A stretch of DNA of 64,000 nt from Deltaproteobacteria bacterium (GTDB lineage: Bacteria; Desulfobacterota; Desulfarculia; Adiutricales; Adiutricaceae), in the NCBI GenBank assembly GCA_031276865.1, contig JAISMF010000041.1, forward strand, positions 1 to 64,000. The letters are read 5' to 3'. Position numbers and translations under genes: made by a program. The notes under the pieces were generated by a model. It did no database searches. It saw only the letters and a list, made by a program, of their open reading frames with translations, and was not told the DNA's origin. Position 1 is the first letter of the stretch. Each line of letters begins with the position of its first letter. Below, piece after piece: positions 33,756 to 42,142 of the stretch.

Positions 33756-34529
33756 TCAGGCGTCCAGCCCGAAAAAGCGGGAGGCGTTTTCAAAGGTGAT
33801 TTCCGCCGCCTCCCGCGGTTCAATTTCCCAGATTCCGGCGATCGCCTCCAGGTGGCGGACGAGGTAGCTGGGCTCGTTGCGCTTCCCCCGGAAGGGAACC
33901 GGGGCCAGATAGGGGGCGTCGGTTTCAATCAAAACCCTGTCCCGGGGGACGTGTTTCAGGGCTTTTTTGAGCTCTCCGGCGTTTTTGTAGGTCACCACCC
34001 CCGGAACGGAGAGGAAGGCCCCCAGATCCAGGTATTTTCCGGCCTCCTCCGATGTTCCCGTGAAGCAGTGGATGAGGATTCCTTTCAGGGCGCTCCGGCG
34101 GGCCGCGAGGATTTTAAAGGTTTCCAAAAAGGCCTCCCGGGTGTGGATGATGACGGGTTTCAGGGTCTCCTCCGCTATCTCCAAGAGCTCGTTAAAAACC
34201 CTCTCCTGAACCTCTTTCGGGGAGCGGAGGCGGTAAAAATCAAGCCCGATTTCGCCTACGGCCAGGATCTCTTTTTTTTCGGCGAGCGCCTTCAACTCGT
34301 CTAAATCAGACGGCGAGAAATCCACGGCGTCGTGGGGATGGAAGCCCGCGGAAGCGTAAAAGCCGGGGTTTTCCAAGGCTAGCGTGATGGCGGACCGGCT
34401 GCTTGAAACGTCAATCCCGATGTTCACTAGACGCTTAACTCCGGCGTCCCGGGCGCGTCTTACGACTTCGTCAAGATCCTCTTTGAAATCCTCCAGATAA
34501 AGGTGGCAGTGGCTGTCGAAGATTTTCAT
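33756..34529 (-). CDS. tatD: TatD family metal-dependent DNase
   Basis: 257 residues. TatD proteins are TIM-barrel 3'-5' exonucleases/deoxyribonucleases. Metal ligands: 'IFDSHCHLYLEDF' (HxH), 'AVGEIGLDFYR' (Glu), 'PVIIHTREA' (His), 'LIHCFTGTSEEA' (His) and 'LIETDAPYLAPVP' (Asp). All present. Upstream of maf; TatD often clusters with metG and other DNA or tRNA genes, not the case here. Confidence 0.94.
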   Translation of the reverse strand: MKIFDSHCHLYLEDFKEDLDEVVRRARDAGVKRLVNIGIDVSSSRSAITLALENPGFYASAGFHPHDAVDFSPSDLDELKALAEKKEILAVGEIGLDFYRLRSPKEVQERVFNELLEIAEETLKPVIIHTREAFLETFKILAARRSALKGILIHCFTGTSEEAGKYLDLGAFLSVPGVVTYKNAGELKKALKHVPRDRVLIETDAPYLAPVPFRGKRNEPSYLVRHLEAIAGIWEIEPREAAEITFENASRFFGLDA

Positions 34530-34857
34530 GGCCTCTTTTTCCGCCGAAAAGGCTTCCGGGGGGCGTCCCTGGGCTGAAAGGAAGGGTGGTCTTTTTTTAT
34601 TACTCCGGCGGTTAAATAATGGAAACAGTCCCGTATAAGGACAGGGTTTCTGACCAACGTTATTATAACTTTTATCCGCCGGAGTAATAATTCTTGTGAA
34701 ACGGATCGGGTTGAAACGAAACTCTTGAAAAAGGACCTAAGTTGAAAAGCCCCCTGAAAAGGAGCGTTTTTAAAAGAGACGCGTGAAACCGTGAAACCGG
34801 ACCGCTTTGACAAAAAAGCTCTAAACGGCCGCTTTAAAAAAACGCGTATTTTATAAG
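34530..34857. other. Intergenic, holds the TIR element
   Basis: Besides the 94-bp element, it has poly-purine stretches and a repeated GTGAAACCG at 34783-34800. No gene seen. Confidence 0.45.
34597..34690 (+). mobile_element. 94-bp element with perfect 15-bp TIRs (MITE-like)
   Basis: Begins TTATTACTCCGGCGG and ends with its exact inverse complement CCGCCGGAGTAATAA. The interior is AT-rich and non-coding. A second, decayed copy lies at 29293-29385. The terminal repeats would let the transcript fold into a long hairpin. It sits upstream of tatD. It is too short to encode a transposase, so it would be a non-autonomous element or a structured intergenic repeat. Confidence 0.8.
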
Positions 34858-34918
34858 GAGTTAAAAGTTAAAAGTTAAGACTAAAAGCTAAAGATAAAAC
34901 TAAAAGCTAAAAGCGGAA
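34858..34918 (-). repeat. 7-bp tandem repeat after tmk stop
   Basis: On the minus strand about eight to nine copies of CTTTTAG/CTTTTAA-type heptamers (some reduced to 6 bp), starting about 15 bp behind the tmk stop. Each unit carries a TAG or TAA. Part of the pattern of tandem repeats placed at gene 3' ends. Confidence 0.7.
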
Positions 34919-34933
34919 GGTCTCAGGAAAAGA

Positions 34934-35641
34934 TCAAAGGGCGCTTTCCTTAAGCAAGTTCACGATCTTAAGTATTCCTTCCGCCAGGGTTTCCGGCGGG
35001 AGCAGGGCGTCCATGCGGATAAGAGCGGGGTAATCCAAATTTTTCAAAACGGCCGCGACTTTGTTTAAATAGCCCTCCTCTTCGAAGAGCTCGGCGGAGG
35101 GACGGCTCCGTCTTATCCTCTTGAGGGCCTCGGCCGCGTCCAATTCCAAAAGTATCACCAGATCCGGCGGGGGGAACGGGGAGTTGTCCTCCATAACGGC
35201 GGAAAGGGAGAGCCCCAGGGCGCCCTGATAGGCCAAATTGCTCACGATGTAGCGGTCGAGAATCACCGTTTTTCCCCGTTTCAGGGCGGGGAGGATGTTG
35301 AAGCGCAGATCGTGGGCCCGGTCGGCTAAAAAAAGCCGATGCTCGGAAAGGGGGCTGAGCCGACCCTTTCCGGCGCTCTCCCGGATTTTTTTTCCGTAGG
35401 GTCCGGAGGAGGGCTCTTTGAAAAGCGCGGCCTCGTCTGCCAGAGCCTCGGCCAAAAGCCTGGCCTGGGTGCTTTTGCCGCTTCCGTCCAGACCTTCGAA
35501 GCAGATGAGGAGCCCCTCCGTTCCGTCAACCTCCTGGGATCTCGCCCGCTCGGGCATCCTCCCCGCGGGCCGTCTCCGAAAGGGGCGAAAATTTGTTCCG
35601 GAGGCTGGATCCCCCAAAGAGGGGGAATTATTCGGGGCCAT
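34934..35641 (-). CDS. tmk: Thymidylate kinase
   Basis: 235 residues from the ATG at 35641. Tmk phosphorylates dTMP to dTDP. P-loop 'ICFEGLDGSGKSTQARLL' and the dTMP-binding 'ILDRYIVSNLAYQGALGL' (DRY..S.AYQG) are intact, with 'LVILLELDAAEALKRI' after. About 48 residues precede the P-loop, so translation may begin later, for example at the ATG at 35557, although GGGGAGG there is too close. The frame is open to a GTG at 35797 that overlaps the stop of the upstream gene, but a terminator lies between, so 35641 is the better choice. It is followed by heptamer repeats. Confidence 0.9.
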   Translation of the reverse strand: MAPNNSPSLGDPASGTNFRPFRRRPAGRMPERARSQEVDGTEGLLICFEGLDGSGKSTQARLLAEALADEAALFKEPSSGPYGKKIRESAGKGRLSPLSEHRLFLADRAHDLRFNILPALKRGKTVILDRYIVSNLAYQGALGLSLSAVMEDNSPFPPPDLVILLELDAAEALKRIRRSRPSAELFEEEGYLNKVAAVLKNLDYPALIRMDALLPPETLAEGILKIVNLLKESAL

Positions 35642-35721
35642 TCCCCGGGCGCCCTCCTCGCTCCTTTCGGAGATCCTTTTGGGGTTCCGCCGGAAGGGCG
35701 GCGACGGGCCCTCTAAAAAGA

Positions 35722-35763
35722 AAGGAGAAAAAAGCCCGAAGGGTCGGGGCGTTTTTTCTCCTT
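35722..35763 (-). terminator. Terminator of the exported hypothetical gene
   Basis: A 12-bp outer stem, AAGGAGAAAAAA against TTTTTTCTCCTT, plus a GCCC/GGGGC inner stem, with a T-run on the minus strand. 30 bp behind the stop of the gene at 35794. It separates that gene from tmk. Confidence 0.8.
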
Positions 35764-35793
35764 CGGGATGGATTTTTCCCGGGCTTCCAGGTT

Positions 35794-36450
35794 TCACTGG
35801 GAAACCAGGTTGAAGGGCTTCTGCACGGTCACCGACTTGGTGGGGTCGAGATTGTCGGTCATGGTGATCTGGAGAATGTAGGAGCCCGCCGGAAACTGGC
35901 TCATGTTGATGGTCATGGTCTGCATCTTCTCGGTGATGAAGGTCCGGTAGCCGGTGTGCTCGTAGGGGCCGATGTTGTTTCCGCCCCCGATGGTTTTACC
36001 GCTCTGATCCAGGATCTCGAAGGACCAGCTAAGAGAGTTGGTGTAGGTGCCGTCCGGTCCCAGGCGCTGGGTGTAGCCTATGGGCTCGCAGTAGAAGATG
36101 AGGAGTTCGGAGGAGGTGAAGTTTTCCCCCGTCTTGGGTTTGTAGGTGCCGAAATATTCCGGCTCCTCCAAAACGAAGACCGCGTTCCTGATCCCCAAGG
36201 GGCTGAAGTTCCAGATGGCCTGCTGGGCCTGAAAGATGGCCTCCAGGGCGGTTAGATTGTCCCCCAGCGCGTGGGCATCCTGGGCCTTCCGCAGGGACTG
36301 CATGGCGTCCGGGCCCTGGGCCGGGGAGCCTTGAGCGGAGGCCTGGGGCGCCGGAGGCGCGGCCTGGGGCTGGCCCTGAGCGTTAAGGAGGCAGGGAAGC
36401 AAGCCTAAAATGAGGAAGGCGCCGAAAAGGGAGGGAAGAAGTTTCTTCAT
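35794..36450 (-). CDS. Exported hypothetical protein
   Basis: 218 residues. A clear Sec signal peptide, 'KKLLPSLFGAFLILGLLPC', ends near 'LLNAQGQ' (cleavage about residue 24; the Cys at 20 is not in a good lipobox). A Gln/Ala/Pro-rich linker (25-50) and a helical segment 'MQSLRKAQDAHALGDNLTALEAIFQAQQAIW' follow. The C-terminal 120 residues look beta-rich: 'LLIFYCEPIGYTQ', 'LSWSFEILDQSGKTIGG' and 'PAGSYILQITMTDNLDPTKSV', a pattern typical of Ig-like or copper-resistance-like beta sandwiches. No named family recognised. 68 bp behind the exported carbonic anhydrase on the same strand, so both may act in the periplasm and share a transcript. Confidence 0.75.
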   Translation of the reverse strand: MKKLLPSLFGAFLILGLLPCLLNAQGQPQAAPPAPQASAQGSPAQGPDAMQSLRKAQDAHALGDNLTALEAIFQAQQAIWNFSPLGIRNAVFVLEEPEYFGTYKPKTGENFTSSELLIFYCEPIGYTQRLGPDGTYTNSLSWSFEILDQSGKTIGGGNNIGPYEHTGYRTFITEKMQTMTINMSQFPAGSYILQITMTDNLDPTKSVTVQKPFNLVSQ

Positions 36451-36518
36451 GGGCGGGCCTGATTGTTTTGGAGGGTCGGGACTAAGAGTTTGGGTTTCAG
36501 TCTTCGAGGATAAAGGCG

Positions 36519-37235
36519 TCAGTCGTCGAAACTGACGGCGCCGGTGGAGATGTCGTAGACTCCGCTCGCTAATTTCAGCCGGCCTTCCTTCACGGCATTG
36601 GCCAGGACGGGGCTGAGCGTGGTCAGGCGGTCGCGGAAATAGACGGAGGATGTGGCCACGGCGGCCGCCACCCTCTTTTCCGGCGGGAGCTTCTCCACCA
36701 GTTTGCTCACCGGGTCGAGATGCTTTAAAAGGGAGTTTATGTTGTCGGATTCATTGGCCCCCATGACGGCGGCGGTGATGGCTCCGCACTGGGTGTGGTG
36801 CAGCACCATGGCGAGGGGCGTGCCCAGGTGCTCCACAGCATACTCAATGGACCCAAGCTCGTCAACCCCGGGCACGGCTCCGGCCACCCTTATGGAGAAG
36901 ATGTCGCCGAAGCCAAGATCGAAGATCCTCTCCACCGGGGCCCGGGAATCCGAGCAGGAGAGAATGGCCGCCAAGGGAAACTGCCCCTCCTGGGCGAGCC
37001 TCGTTTTCGTGGTTTGGTCGCTGTTGGGGTGTATGGGCGTTCCCTTCACCACCCTTTCGTTTCCGTCCTTGAGAGCCTGCAGGGCCGTTTCCGCCGTCCA
37101 GGGGTTTTTCGCGTCGGCGTGGTGACTATCTTCCGCCAGGGCGGAGGAGCATAGCGCGGGAGCGAAAAGAACGAGGCCGAAGGCGAGGATGATGGCGAGG
37201 GAGAGGTTCTCTATAAAAGAAAGATATATTGTCAT
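36519..37235 (-). CDS. Exported beta-class carbonic anhydrase
   Basis: 238 residues. N-terminal signal peptide, 'LAIILAFGLVLFAPALCSSALAEDS', then a beta-carbonic anhydrase domain. The zinc ligands are in 'ILSCSDSRAPVERIF' (CxDSR) and 'MVLHHTQCGA' (HxxC), with 'FSIRVAGAVPG' between. It interconverts CO2 and bicarbonate; the signal peptide places it in the periplasm, where most beta-class enzymes of bacteria are not found. The ATG at 37235 is chosen because the signal peptide follows it; upstream codons show no signal. Upstream of the exported hypothetical gene. Confidence 0.92.
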   Translation of the reverse strand: MTIYLSFIENLSLAIILAFGLVLFAPALCSSALAEDSHHADAKNPWTAETALQALKDGNERVVKGTPIHPNSDQTTKTRLAQEGQFPLAAILSCSDSRAPVERIFDLGFGDIFSIRVAGAVPGVDELGSIEYAVEHLGTPLAMVLHHTQCGAITAAVMGANESDNINSLLKHLDPVSKLVEKLPPEKRVAAAVATSSVYFRDRLTTLSPVLANAVKEGRLKLASGVYDISTGAVSFDD

Positions 37236-37752
37236 AATGAATCCAGTTTTTTTTTGGCGGGGACCACGATGGACGCGGTCCCTGGCGGTTAATAAGGATA
37301 ACTTGCCGGTTTGGCCGGTTATTGATTCCAAAGCCTCCGTGGAATCGGGAACTCCCCGGAAAAAGCGGCGTTTGAGGATTTCGGGATATCCGGCGCCTTT
37401 AAAAGTATATCGGAAAGCCGAAAGACAATAAAGACAATCCAGAACCGTTTTAAGCGGGCCCCCTTTCGGGGATTTCCGCCGGAGGCGGGTTTCTCCGGCT
37501 TGGGAGGGAAGGCTTTTTTCAAAGACGGCGGATTGTTTTTTTAGCGGGAGTTTAGAGGAGACGGAAGCCCGCGGCGAAAAAGGGGGAAAGGGCGGGCGGA
37601 AGGGCGGGCGGATCGCGGCGGAGGGAACATCGGGGGGGAGGGTTGAGGGATCCGGAAAGGAAAATTCGGTTTCGGGGAAGGGATTAATCGAACAAACGGA
37701 CGAAAGGAGACGGAAGGCGGCTGAAGGCGACGAGGGGGATGAAAGGGGGATT
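37236..37752. other. Intergenic, no gene seen
   Basis: Between recN (ends 37753) and the carbonic anhydrase start. Purine-rich at 37540-37740, with many GGCGG/GGGGA runs on the plus strand. No clear terminator or promoter. Confidence 0.4.
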
Positions 37753-39420
37753 TCAGGCGCTTAAAAGTCTTTTGGAGAGGGCGATGGCCTGGGGGGAGGG
37801 CGTGGCGCCGTCCAGCATGCGGGCCAGTTCGTCCAGCCTCTCCTTTTCGGAGAGTCTGGAGATGGAGGTCAAGGTCCTTCCGCCGCCGGGGTTCTTTTCG
37901 GCCACGAAATGACAGCCCCTGATGGCCGCCATCAGGGGCTGATGGGTTATCACGAAGACCTGCTGCCTTTGGGAAAGCTCGGCCATCTTGGCGGCCACGG
38001 CCTCGGCCGTGGCCCCGGAGAGGCCGGAGTCTATCTCGTCGAAGACCAGGCTCTGATCCGAGCGGGGCTCCTGGGCCGTCTTCAAGGCCAGCATCACCCG
38101 GGAGAGCTCGCCTCCGGAGGCTATGCGGGAGAGGGGCTTCAATCCCTCCCCCGGGTTGGGGCAGAAGAGGAAGCTCACATTGTCCCCCCCCTTGGGGCCG
38201 GAGCGGGAGCCAAGCTCCTCCGGGGGGAGGAGGGTCGCTTCCACCTTTAGCTCCACCTTGGGGAAGCCCAGGACCATGAGGGTGGCGGTGAGCTGGGAGG
38301 AGAGCCTTTCCGCGGCCTCCTCCCTTTTGGCGTGCAAGGTCGTGGCCGCCTCGGAGACGTCTTTTTCCAGGCTTTTAAGCTTCTTTTCCAGGGTAACGCG
38401 CTCAAGTCCCATGGTCTCCAGGCCGGAGAGGGCGTCTTCCAGGCTTTTTTTGCGGAGGAGGACGTCTTCCAAGGTGGGGCCGTATTTTCTTTTCAGCCTG
38501 GATAAAAGGGAGAGCCTCTCGTCCGCCTCCTCGGTGTCGGCGCGATCCGTGCCGAGCGAACGGTGGAGGTTTTTCAGCTCCCTTCCCAAAGAGGATATCT
38601 CCTCGGCCGCCCCCAGGGCCCTCTCGAAGGGCTCCTTAAGGGAATCGTCCAACTCCCTCAATTTGTCCAGATTGATTTTCAGCCTGTCGGCTCCGGAAAG
38701 GAGCCCCCCCTCCTGGTAGATGAGGTTGAGGGAGTCGGTTAAGGCCGCGGACAGCCTCTGGGCGGATTTGGCCCGGTTTTTCCTCTCCATCAGGAGATCA
38801 TCCTCCCCCTCCTTGGGGGCCACCTTGTTTATCTCCCTGAGCTGGAACTCGAAGAAGTCCTTTTTTTCCTCCCCGTCCCTGATGGCCTCCAGCACCCCTT
38901 GGAGCTCCTTTTCCGCCCGCTCCCTCAGGCGGTGGGCCTCGGACATCTTCAAGAGATACTCCTTGTGGTTTCCGAAGGCGTCCAGAAAATCCAGCTGCCT
39001 GGAGCTGTTTAAAAGGGTCTGCTGATCGTGCTGGGAGGATATGGCTAAAAGCTCCTCCCCCCACTGGGACAGCTGGGAGAGGGTGCTGAGGGAGCCGTTC
39101 ACCCAGGCCCGGGAGCGGCCGTTGGGGAGGACCACCCTTTTGAGGATGAGCTCCTCCGCCGGGGCGAGCCCCTGGGACTCGAAGAGCTCTTGGAAGTTTT
39201 CGGGCTTCTCCAAGGTGAAGAGGGCCTCCACCGAAAGCTCCCCGGCGCCGGAGCGCAGCATGTCGCCCGAGGCCCGGGCTCCCCGCAACAGCCCCAGGGC
39301 GCCAGCCAGGATGCTTTTACCGGCTCCGGTCTCCCCGGTGAGGATGTTGGCCCCCGGGCCGAAGCTTAGCCGGAGGCTTTCGATCAAGGCCAGATTTTTA
39401 ACCTGAAGTTCGCACAGCAT
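37753..39420 (-). CDS. recN: DNA repair protein RecN
   Basis: 555 residues. An SMC-like ATPase that acts in double-strand-break repair. Head motifs: Walker A 'ILTGETGAGKSILAGAL' (about 25-41), the RecN region 'ISSQHDQQTLLN' (about 128), coiled coils around a short middle (about 160-360), signature 'RIASGGELSRVMLALK' and Walker B 'SLVFDEIDSGLSGATAEAV', then 'FVITHQPLMAA' and 'LTSISRLSEKERLDELARML'. Full length for the family. It stands alone and is the first convincing gene after the large repeat region. Confidence 0.96.
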   Translation of the reverse strand: MLCELQVKNLALIESLRLSFGPGANILTGETGAGKSILAGALGLLRGARASGDMLRSGAGELSVEALFTLEKPENFQELFESQGLAPAEELILKRVVLPNGRSRAWVNGSLSTLSQLSQWGEELLAISSQHDQQTLLNSSRQLDFLDAFGNHKEYLLKMSEAHRLRERAEKELQGVLEAIRDGEEKKDFFEFQLREINKVAPKEGEDDLLMERKNRAKSAQRLSAALTDSLNLIYQEGGLLSGADRLKINLDKLRELDDSLKEPFERALGAAEEISSLGRELKNLHRSLGTDRADTEEADERLSLLSRLKRKYGPTLEDVLLRKKSLEDALSGLETMGLERVTLEKKLKSLEKDVSEAATTLHAKREEAAERLSSQLTATLMVLGFPKVELKVEATLLPPEELGSRSGPKGGDNVSFLFCPNPGEGLKPLSRIASGGELSRVMLALKTAQEPRSDQSLVFDEIDSGLSGATAEAVAAKMAELSQRQQVFVITHQPLMAAIRGCHFVAEKNPGGGRTLTSISRLSEKERLDELARMLDGATPSPQAIALSKRLLSA

Positions 39421-39666
39421 CCCTGTTCTCCGGAAAGAATTTTAGAGCTTGGAGGCCTCTACTATGCCACAATTAGTGGAGGAAAAAAAGATGGCGGACG
39501 ACAAGCGGGCGGAGCGGTCTTCGGCCCGGCCGAGAGCGGCGGCGCGCCGCGGGCCGCGCTTCCAGGTTTCCATTGGTCCTAGGCGGCGGGGATGGAGGGC
39601 GGAGAAGTTGAGCCGGCCCTCCACTCAAGTTTTGGAGAGTTTTTTTACGAAGAAAGAATTATAGGT
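39421..39666. other. Upstream region of recN
   Basis: GC-rich 39500-39620 then a purine-rich transition into the 16-bp array. No gene or certain promoter. Confidence 0.35.
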
Positions 39667-39996
39667 GGAGAGAGAATTAAACGGAGAGAGAATTAAACGG
39701 AGAGAGAATTAAACGGAGAGAGAATTAAACGGAGAGAGAATTAAACGGAGATAATTAAACGGAGAGAATTTAACGGAGAGAATTAAACGGAGAGAGAATT
39801 AAACGGAGAGATAATTAAACGGAGAGATAATTAAACGGAGAGATAATTAAACGGAGAGATAATTAAACGGAGAGATAATTAAACGGAGAGATAATTAAAC
39901 GGAGAGAGAATTAAACGGAGAGATAATTAAACGGAGAGATAATTAAACGGAGAGATAATTAAACGGAGAGATAATTAAACGGAGAGATTATTTACG
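39667..39996. repeat. 16-bp tandem array, about 21 units
   Basis: Head-to-tail units GGAGAGAGAATTAAAC or GGAGAGATAATTAAAC without spacers. Three of the units (6-8) are 14 bp. The last unit is degenerate, and decayed copies continue to about 40075. The G and T variants at position 8 are grouped: units 1-5 and 9 are G-type, 10-15 and 17-20 T-type, 16 G-type. This indicates duplication in blocks. It lies between gspE and recN, on the 3' side of gspE. Confidence 0.95.
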
Positions 39997-40206
39997 AAGA
40001 AAGAATATGGTTGGAGATAAAATTTTGACGGAGAGTTAATTGATTGAGAGAAAATATTGACGGAGAGAGATTATTAGCTGAGAGGAATTGCCAACGGATG
40101 GGGAATGTTTTTTAAGGAGCGGTAGTTGCGGGCGGGAGTTGTTAAAACGGAAAGCGCCGTTCGCCGCGGAGGAAGGGCGGTAAAAGAATCGCGAGAGAAA
40201 TTAAAA

Positions 40207-40319
40207 GGGAACGGAACTGGAACTGAATTGAGCGGAAAGGGAACGGAATTGGAACTTAATTGAGCGGAAAGGGAACGGAACTGGAACTTAATTGAGCGGG
40301 AAGGGAACGGAACGGGACG
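40207..40319. repeat. 32-bp tandem repeat directly behind gspE
   Basis: Three full 32-bp units starting at 40207, 40239 and 40271, and a partial fourth that ends 5 bp before the gspE stop codon (40325-40327). In the gspE sense each unit contains CAATTAAGTTCC or CAATTCAGTTCC followed by CCGTTCCC. The sequence around the stop, GATTGAAACC then CCGTTCC, resembles a diverged unit. Confidence 0.9.
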
Positions 40320-40324
40320 TGGTT

Positions 40325-42142
40325 TCAATCGGCCGAGGTCACCCTCAGGACCTCCTGGATGGTGGTGATGCCGGCCAGCATCAAATCCAGGGCGTTTTCC
40401 CGAAGGGTTATCATGCCCTCGTTTCTGGCCATGGTCTTCACGGTCAAGGCGTTCTGGTTTCCGTGCAGGATGGACTCCTTCATGGCGTCTGAAAATGGCA
40501 TCACCTCGACTGTGGCCACCCGGCCCAAATAGCCGGTGTCGCGGCAGGCCTCGCAGCCCCGGCCGTGCTTCAAGGTGAGATCGCCGTGGGTGATGAAGCC
40601 CAGATCCAGGGCCGTTTTGGCCGTGAGCACGAACTCGTCCACGCAGTTGGGGCAGATGCGCCGGACCAGGCGCTGGGCCATGATGCCCACCACCGTGGAG
40701 GAGACCAGGAAGGGTTCCAGTCCCAACTCCACGAGGCGCACCACGGCCGAGGGGGCGTCGTTGGTGTGGAGGGTGGACAAGACGAGGTGACCCGTGAGGG
40801 CGGCCTGCACGGCGTTTTCGGCCGTCTCCTTGTCCCGCATCTCGCCCACCATGATGATGTCCGGATCCTGGCGCAGGATGGTGCGGATGATGCTCCCGAA
40901 GGTGATGCCCACTTTGGGCTGCACGGCTATCTGGTTGAACTCCTCGTGGACCATCTCTATGGGGTCCTCGATGGTGGTCACGTTCACTTCCGGGGTGGCG
41001 AGCTGGCGCAGGGTGGAGTAGAGGGTGGTGGTCTTGCCGCTTCCCGTGGGTCCGGTCACGAGGATGATTCCGTGGGGCTGGGCGGTGAAGTCCTGCCACT
41101 TCTTGTAATCCTCGGCGTTGTGGAACATGGTCTTCAGATCCAGAAACAGGGCCTCTGGATCCAGGATGCGCATGACCACCTTCTCCCCGAAGGCCACGGG
41201 CACGGTGGAGACGCGGACCTCGGCTTCGGCCTTTTTATGGGCGATCTTGATGCGGCCGTCCTGGGGCCTCCTCCTCTCGGCGATGTCCAGCCGCGAGATG
41301 GTCTTGATGCGGGAGACTATGGCCGGATGGATCACTATGGGAAGGCGGTACATGTCGTGGAGGACGCCGTCGAAGCGCATGCGCACCAAAAGGAACTCCC
41401 TTTTAGGCTCCAGGTGTATGTCCGAAACCCTCCCCTCGAAGGCCTCGGCGAAGAGGAGGTCGATGAGGTTTTTTATGTGCTGATCGTCGTCCTTGATTTC
41501 CGAGGCGCTTTTGAGCTTTACGTACTGCTCCAGATTGGAGACGTCCACCCCCAGGCGGCTTCCGCCGGAGAACTGGCCGGTCGCGCCTTTAACGGACGAT
41601 CCGAAGGCGTAGATGTCGGAGAGGATCTTTTTAAGGTTGGATTGGCTGACGATGACGGGGACGATGGGGTGTCCCGAGACCCGGCGCACGTCGTCTAAGA
41701 CGTTTTGCGCGAAGGGGTGCCGCACCCCCACCTGGAGGTTGGAGCCCTCGAAACCCAAGGGCAGGATCAGGTGCCTGGAGGCGAAGGACTGGGGAAGCAG
41801 GTTGGTGATGAACTCGATGTTCAGTTCCCGCTGCTCCACCCGGCGATACGGGAGTCCGCTGGACTTGGCCATGAGGTGGGCCAGGACCTCGTCGTCGATG
41901 AAGCGCCCGTCCACCGCCCCCACCAGGGGGATCTTCCGGCTGATGATGAAGTCCAGGGGATCGGTTATGAGGAGGGCGTCCGCGCCGATGTTTTTCTGGC
42001 GGGTCCTCCTGGACGCGGCTTCGATCGATCTCTGGTAGTCGTCGGTGATGGCGTCGGATTGCTTTTGGCCGATGAAACCCACCGAGAGAAGCAGGTTCAG
42101 AAGGTATTCCAGGGTGAATTTTCCGCCGGGGCTCTGGGACAT
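40325..42142 (-). CDS. GspE/PilB-type secretion or pilus ATPase
   Basis: 605 residues. Hexameric ATPase that powers type II secretion or type IV pilus assembly from the cytoplasmic face. The N-terminal GspE_N-like domain with 'AVDGRFIDDEVLAHLMAKSSGLPYR' (about 95-120) is followed by the ATPase. Its motifs are Walker A 'LVTGPTGSGKTTTLYSTL', Asp box 'VTTIEDPIEM', Walker B 'IIMVGEMRDKETAENA' and His box 'LVLSTLHTNDAPSA'. A tetracysteine zinc motif follows in 'RRICPNC' and 'GCEACRDTGYLGR'. The frame is open 69 codons upstream, but the ATG at 42142 has AAGGA about 11 nt ahead. No other secretion genes adjoin. Tandem repeats start directly behind the stop. Confidence 0.92.
   Translation of the reverse strand: MSQSPGGKFTLEYLLNLLLSVGFIGQKQSDAITDDYQRSIEAASRRTRQKNIGADALLITDPLDFIISRKIPLVGAVDGRFIDDEVLAHLMAKSSGLPYRRVEQRELNIEFITNLLPQSFASRHLILPLGFEGSNLQVGVRHPFAQNVLDDVRRVSGHPIVPVIVSQSNLKKILSDIYAFGSSVKGATGQFSGGSRLGVDVSNLEQYVKLKSASEIKDDDQHIKNLIDLLFAEAFEGRVSDIHLEPKREFLLVRMRFDGVLHDMYRLPIVIHPAIVSRIKTISRLDIAERRRPQDGRIKIAHKKAEAEVRVSTVPVAFGEKVVMRILDPEALFLDLKTMFHNAEDYKKWQDFTAQPHGIILVTGPTGSGKTTTLYSTLRQLATPEVNVTTIEDPIEMVHEEFNQIAVQPKVGITFGSIIRTILRQDPDIIMVGEMRDKETAENAVQAALTGHLVLSTLHTNDAPSAVVRLVELGLEPFLVSSTVVGIMAQRLVRRICPNCVDEFVLTAKTALDLGFITHGDLTLKHGRGCEACRDTGYLGRVATVEVMPFSDAMKESILHGNQNALTVKTMARNEGMITLRENALDLMLAGITTIQEVLRVTSAD

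Noticed and set aside
39667-39996. CRISPR array
   Set aside because: The 16-bp units follow each other without spacers and are shorter than CRISPR repeats; no cas genes in the window. It is a minisatellite.
40565-41698. Plus-strand frame of 377 codons opposite gspE
   Set aside because: Antisense shadow of gspE; composition biased and no recognisable motif.
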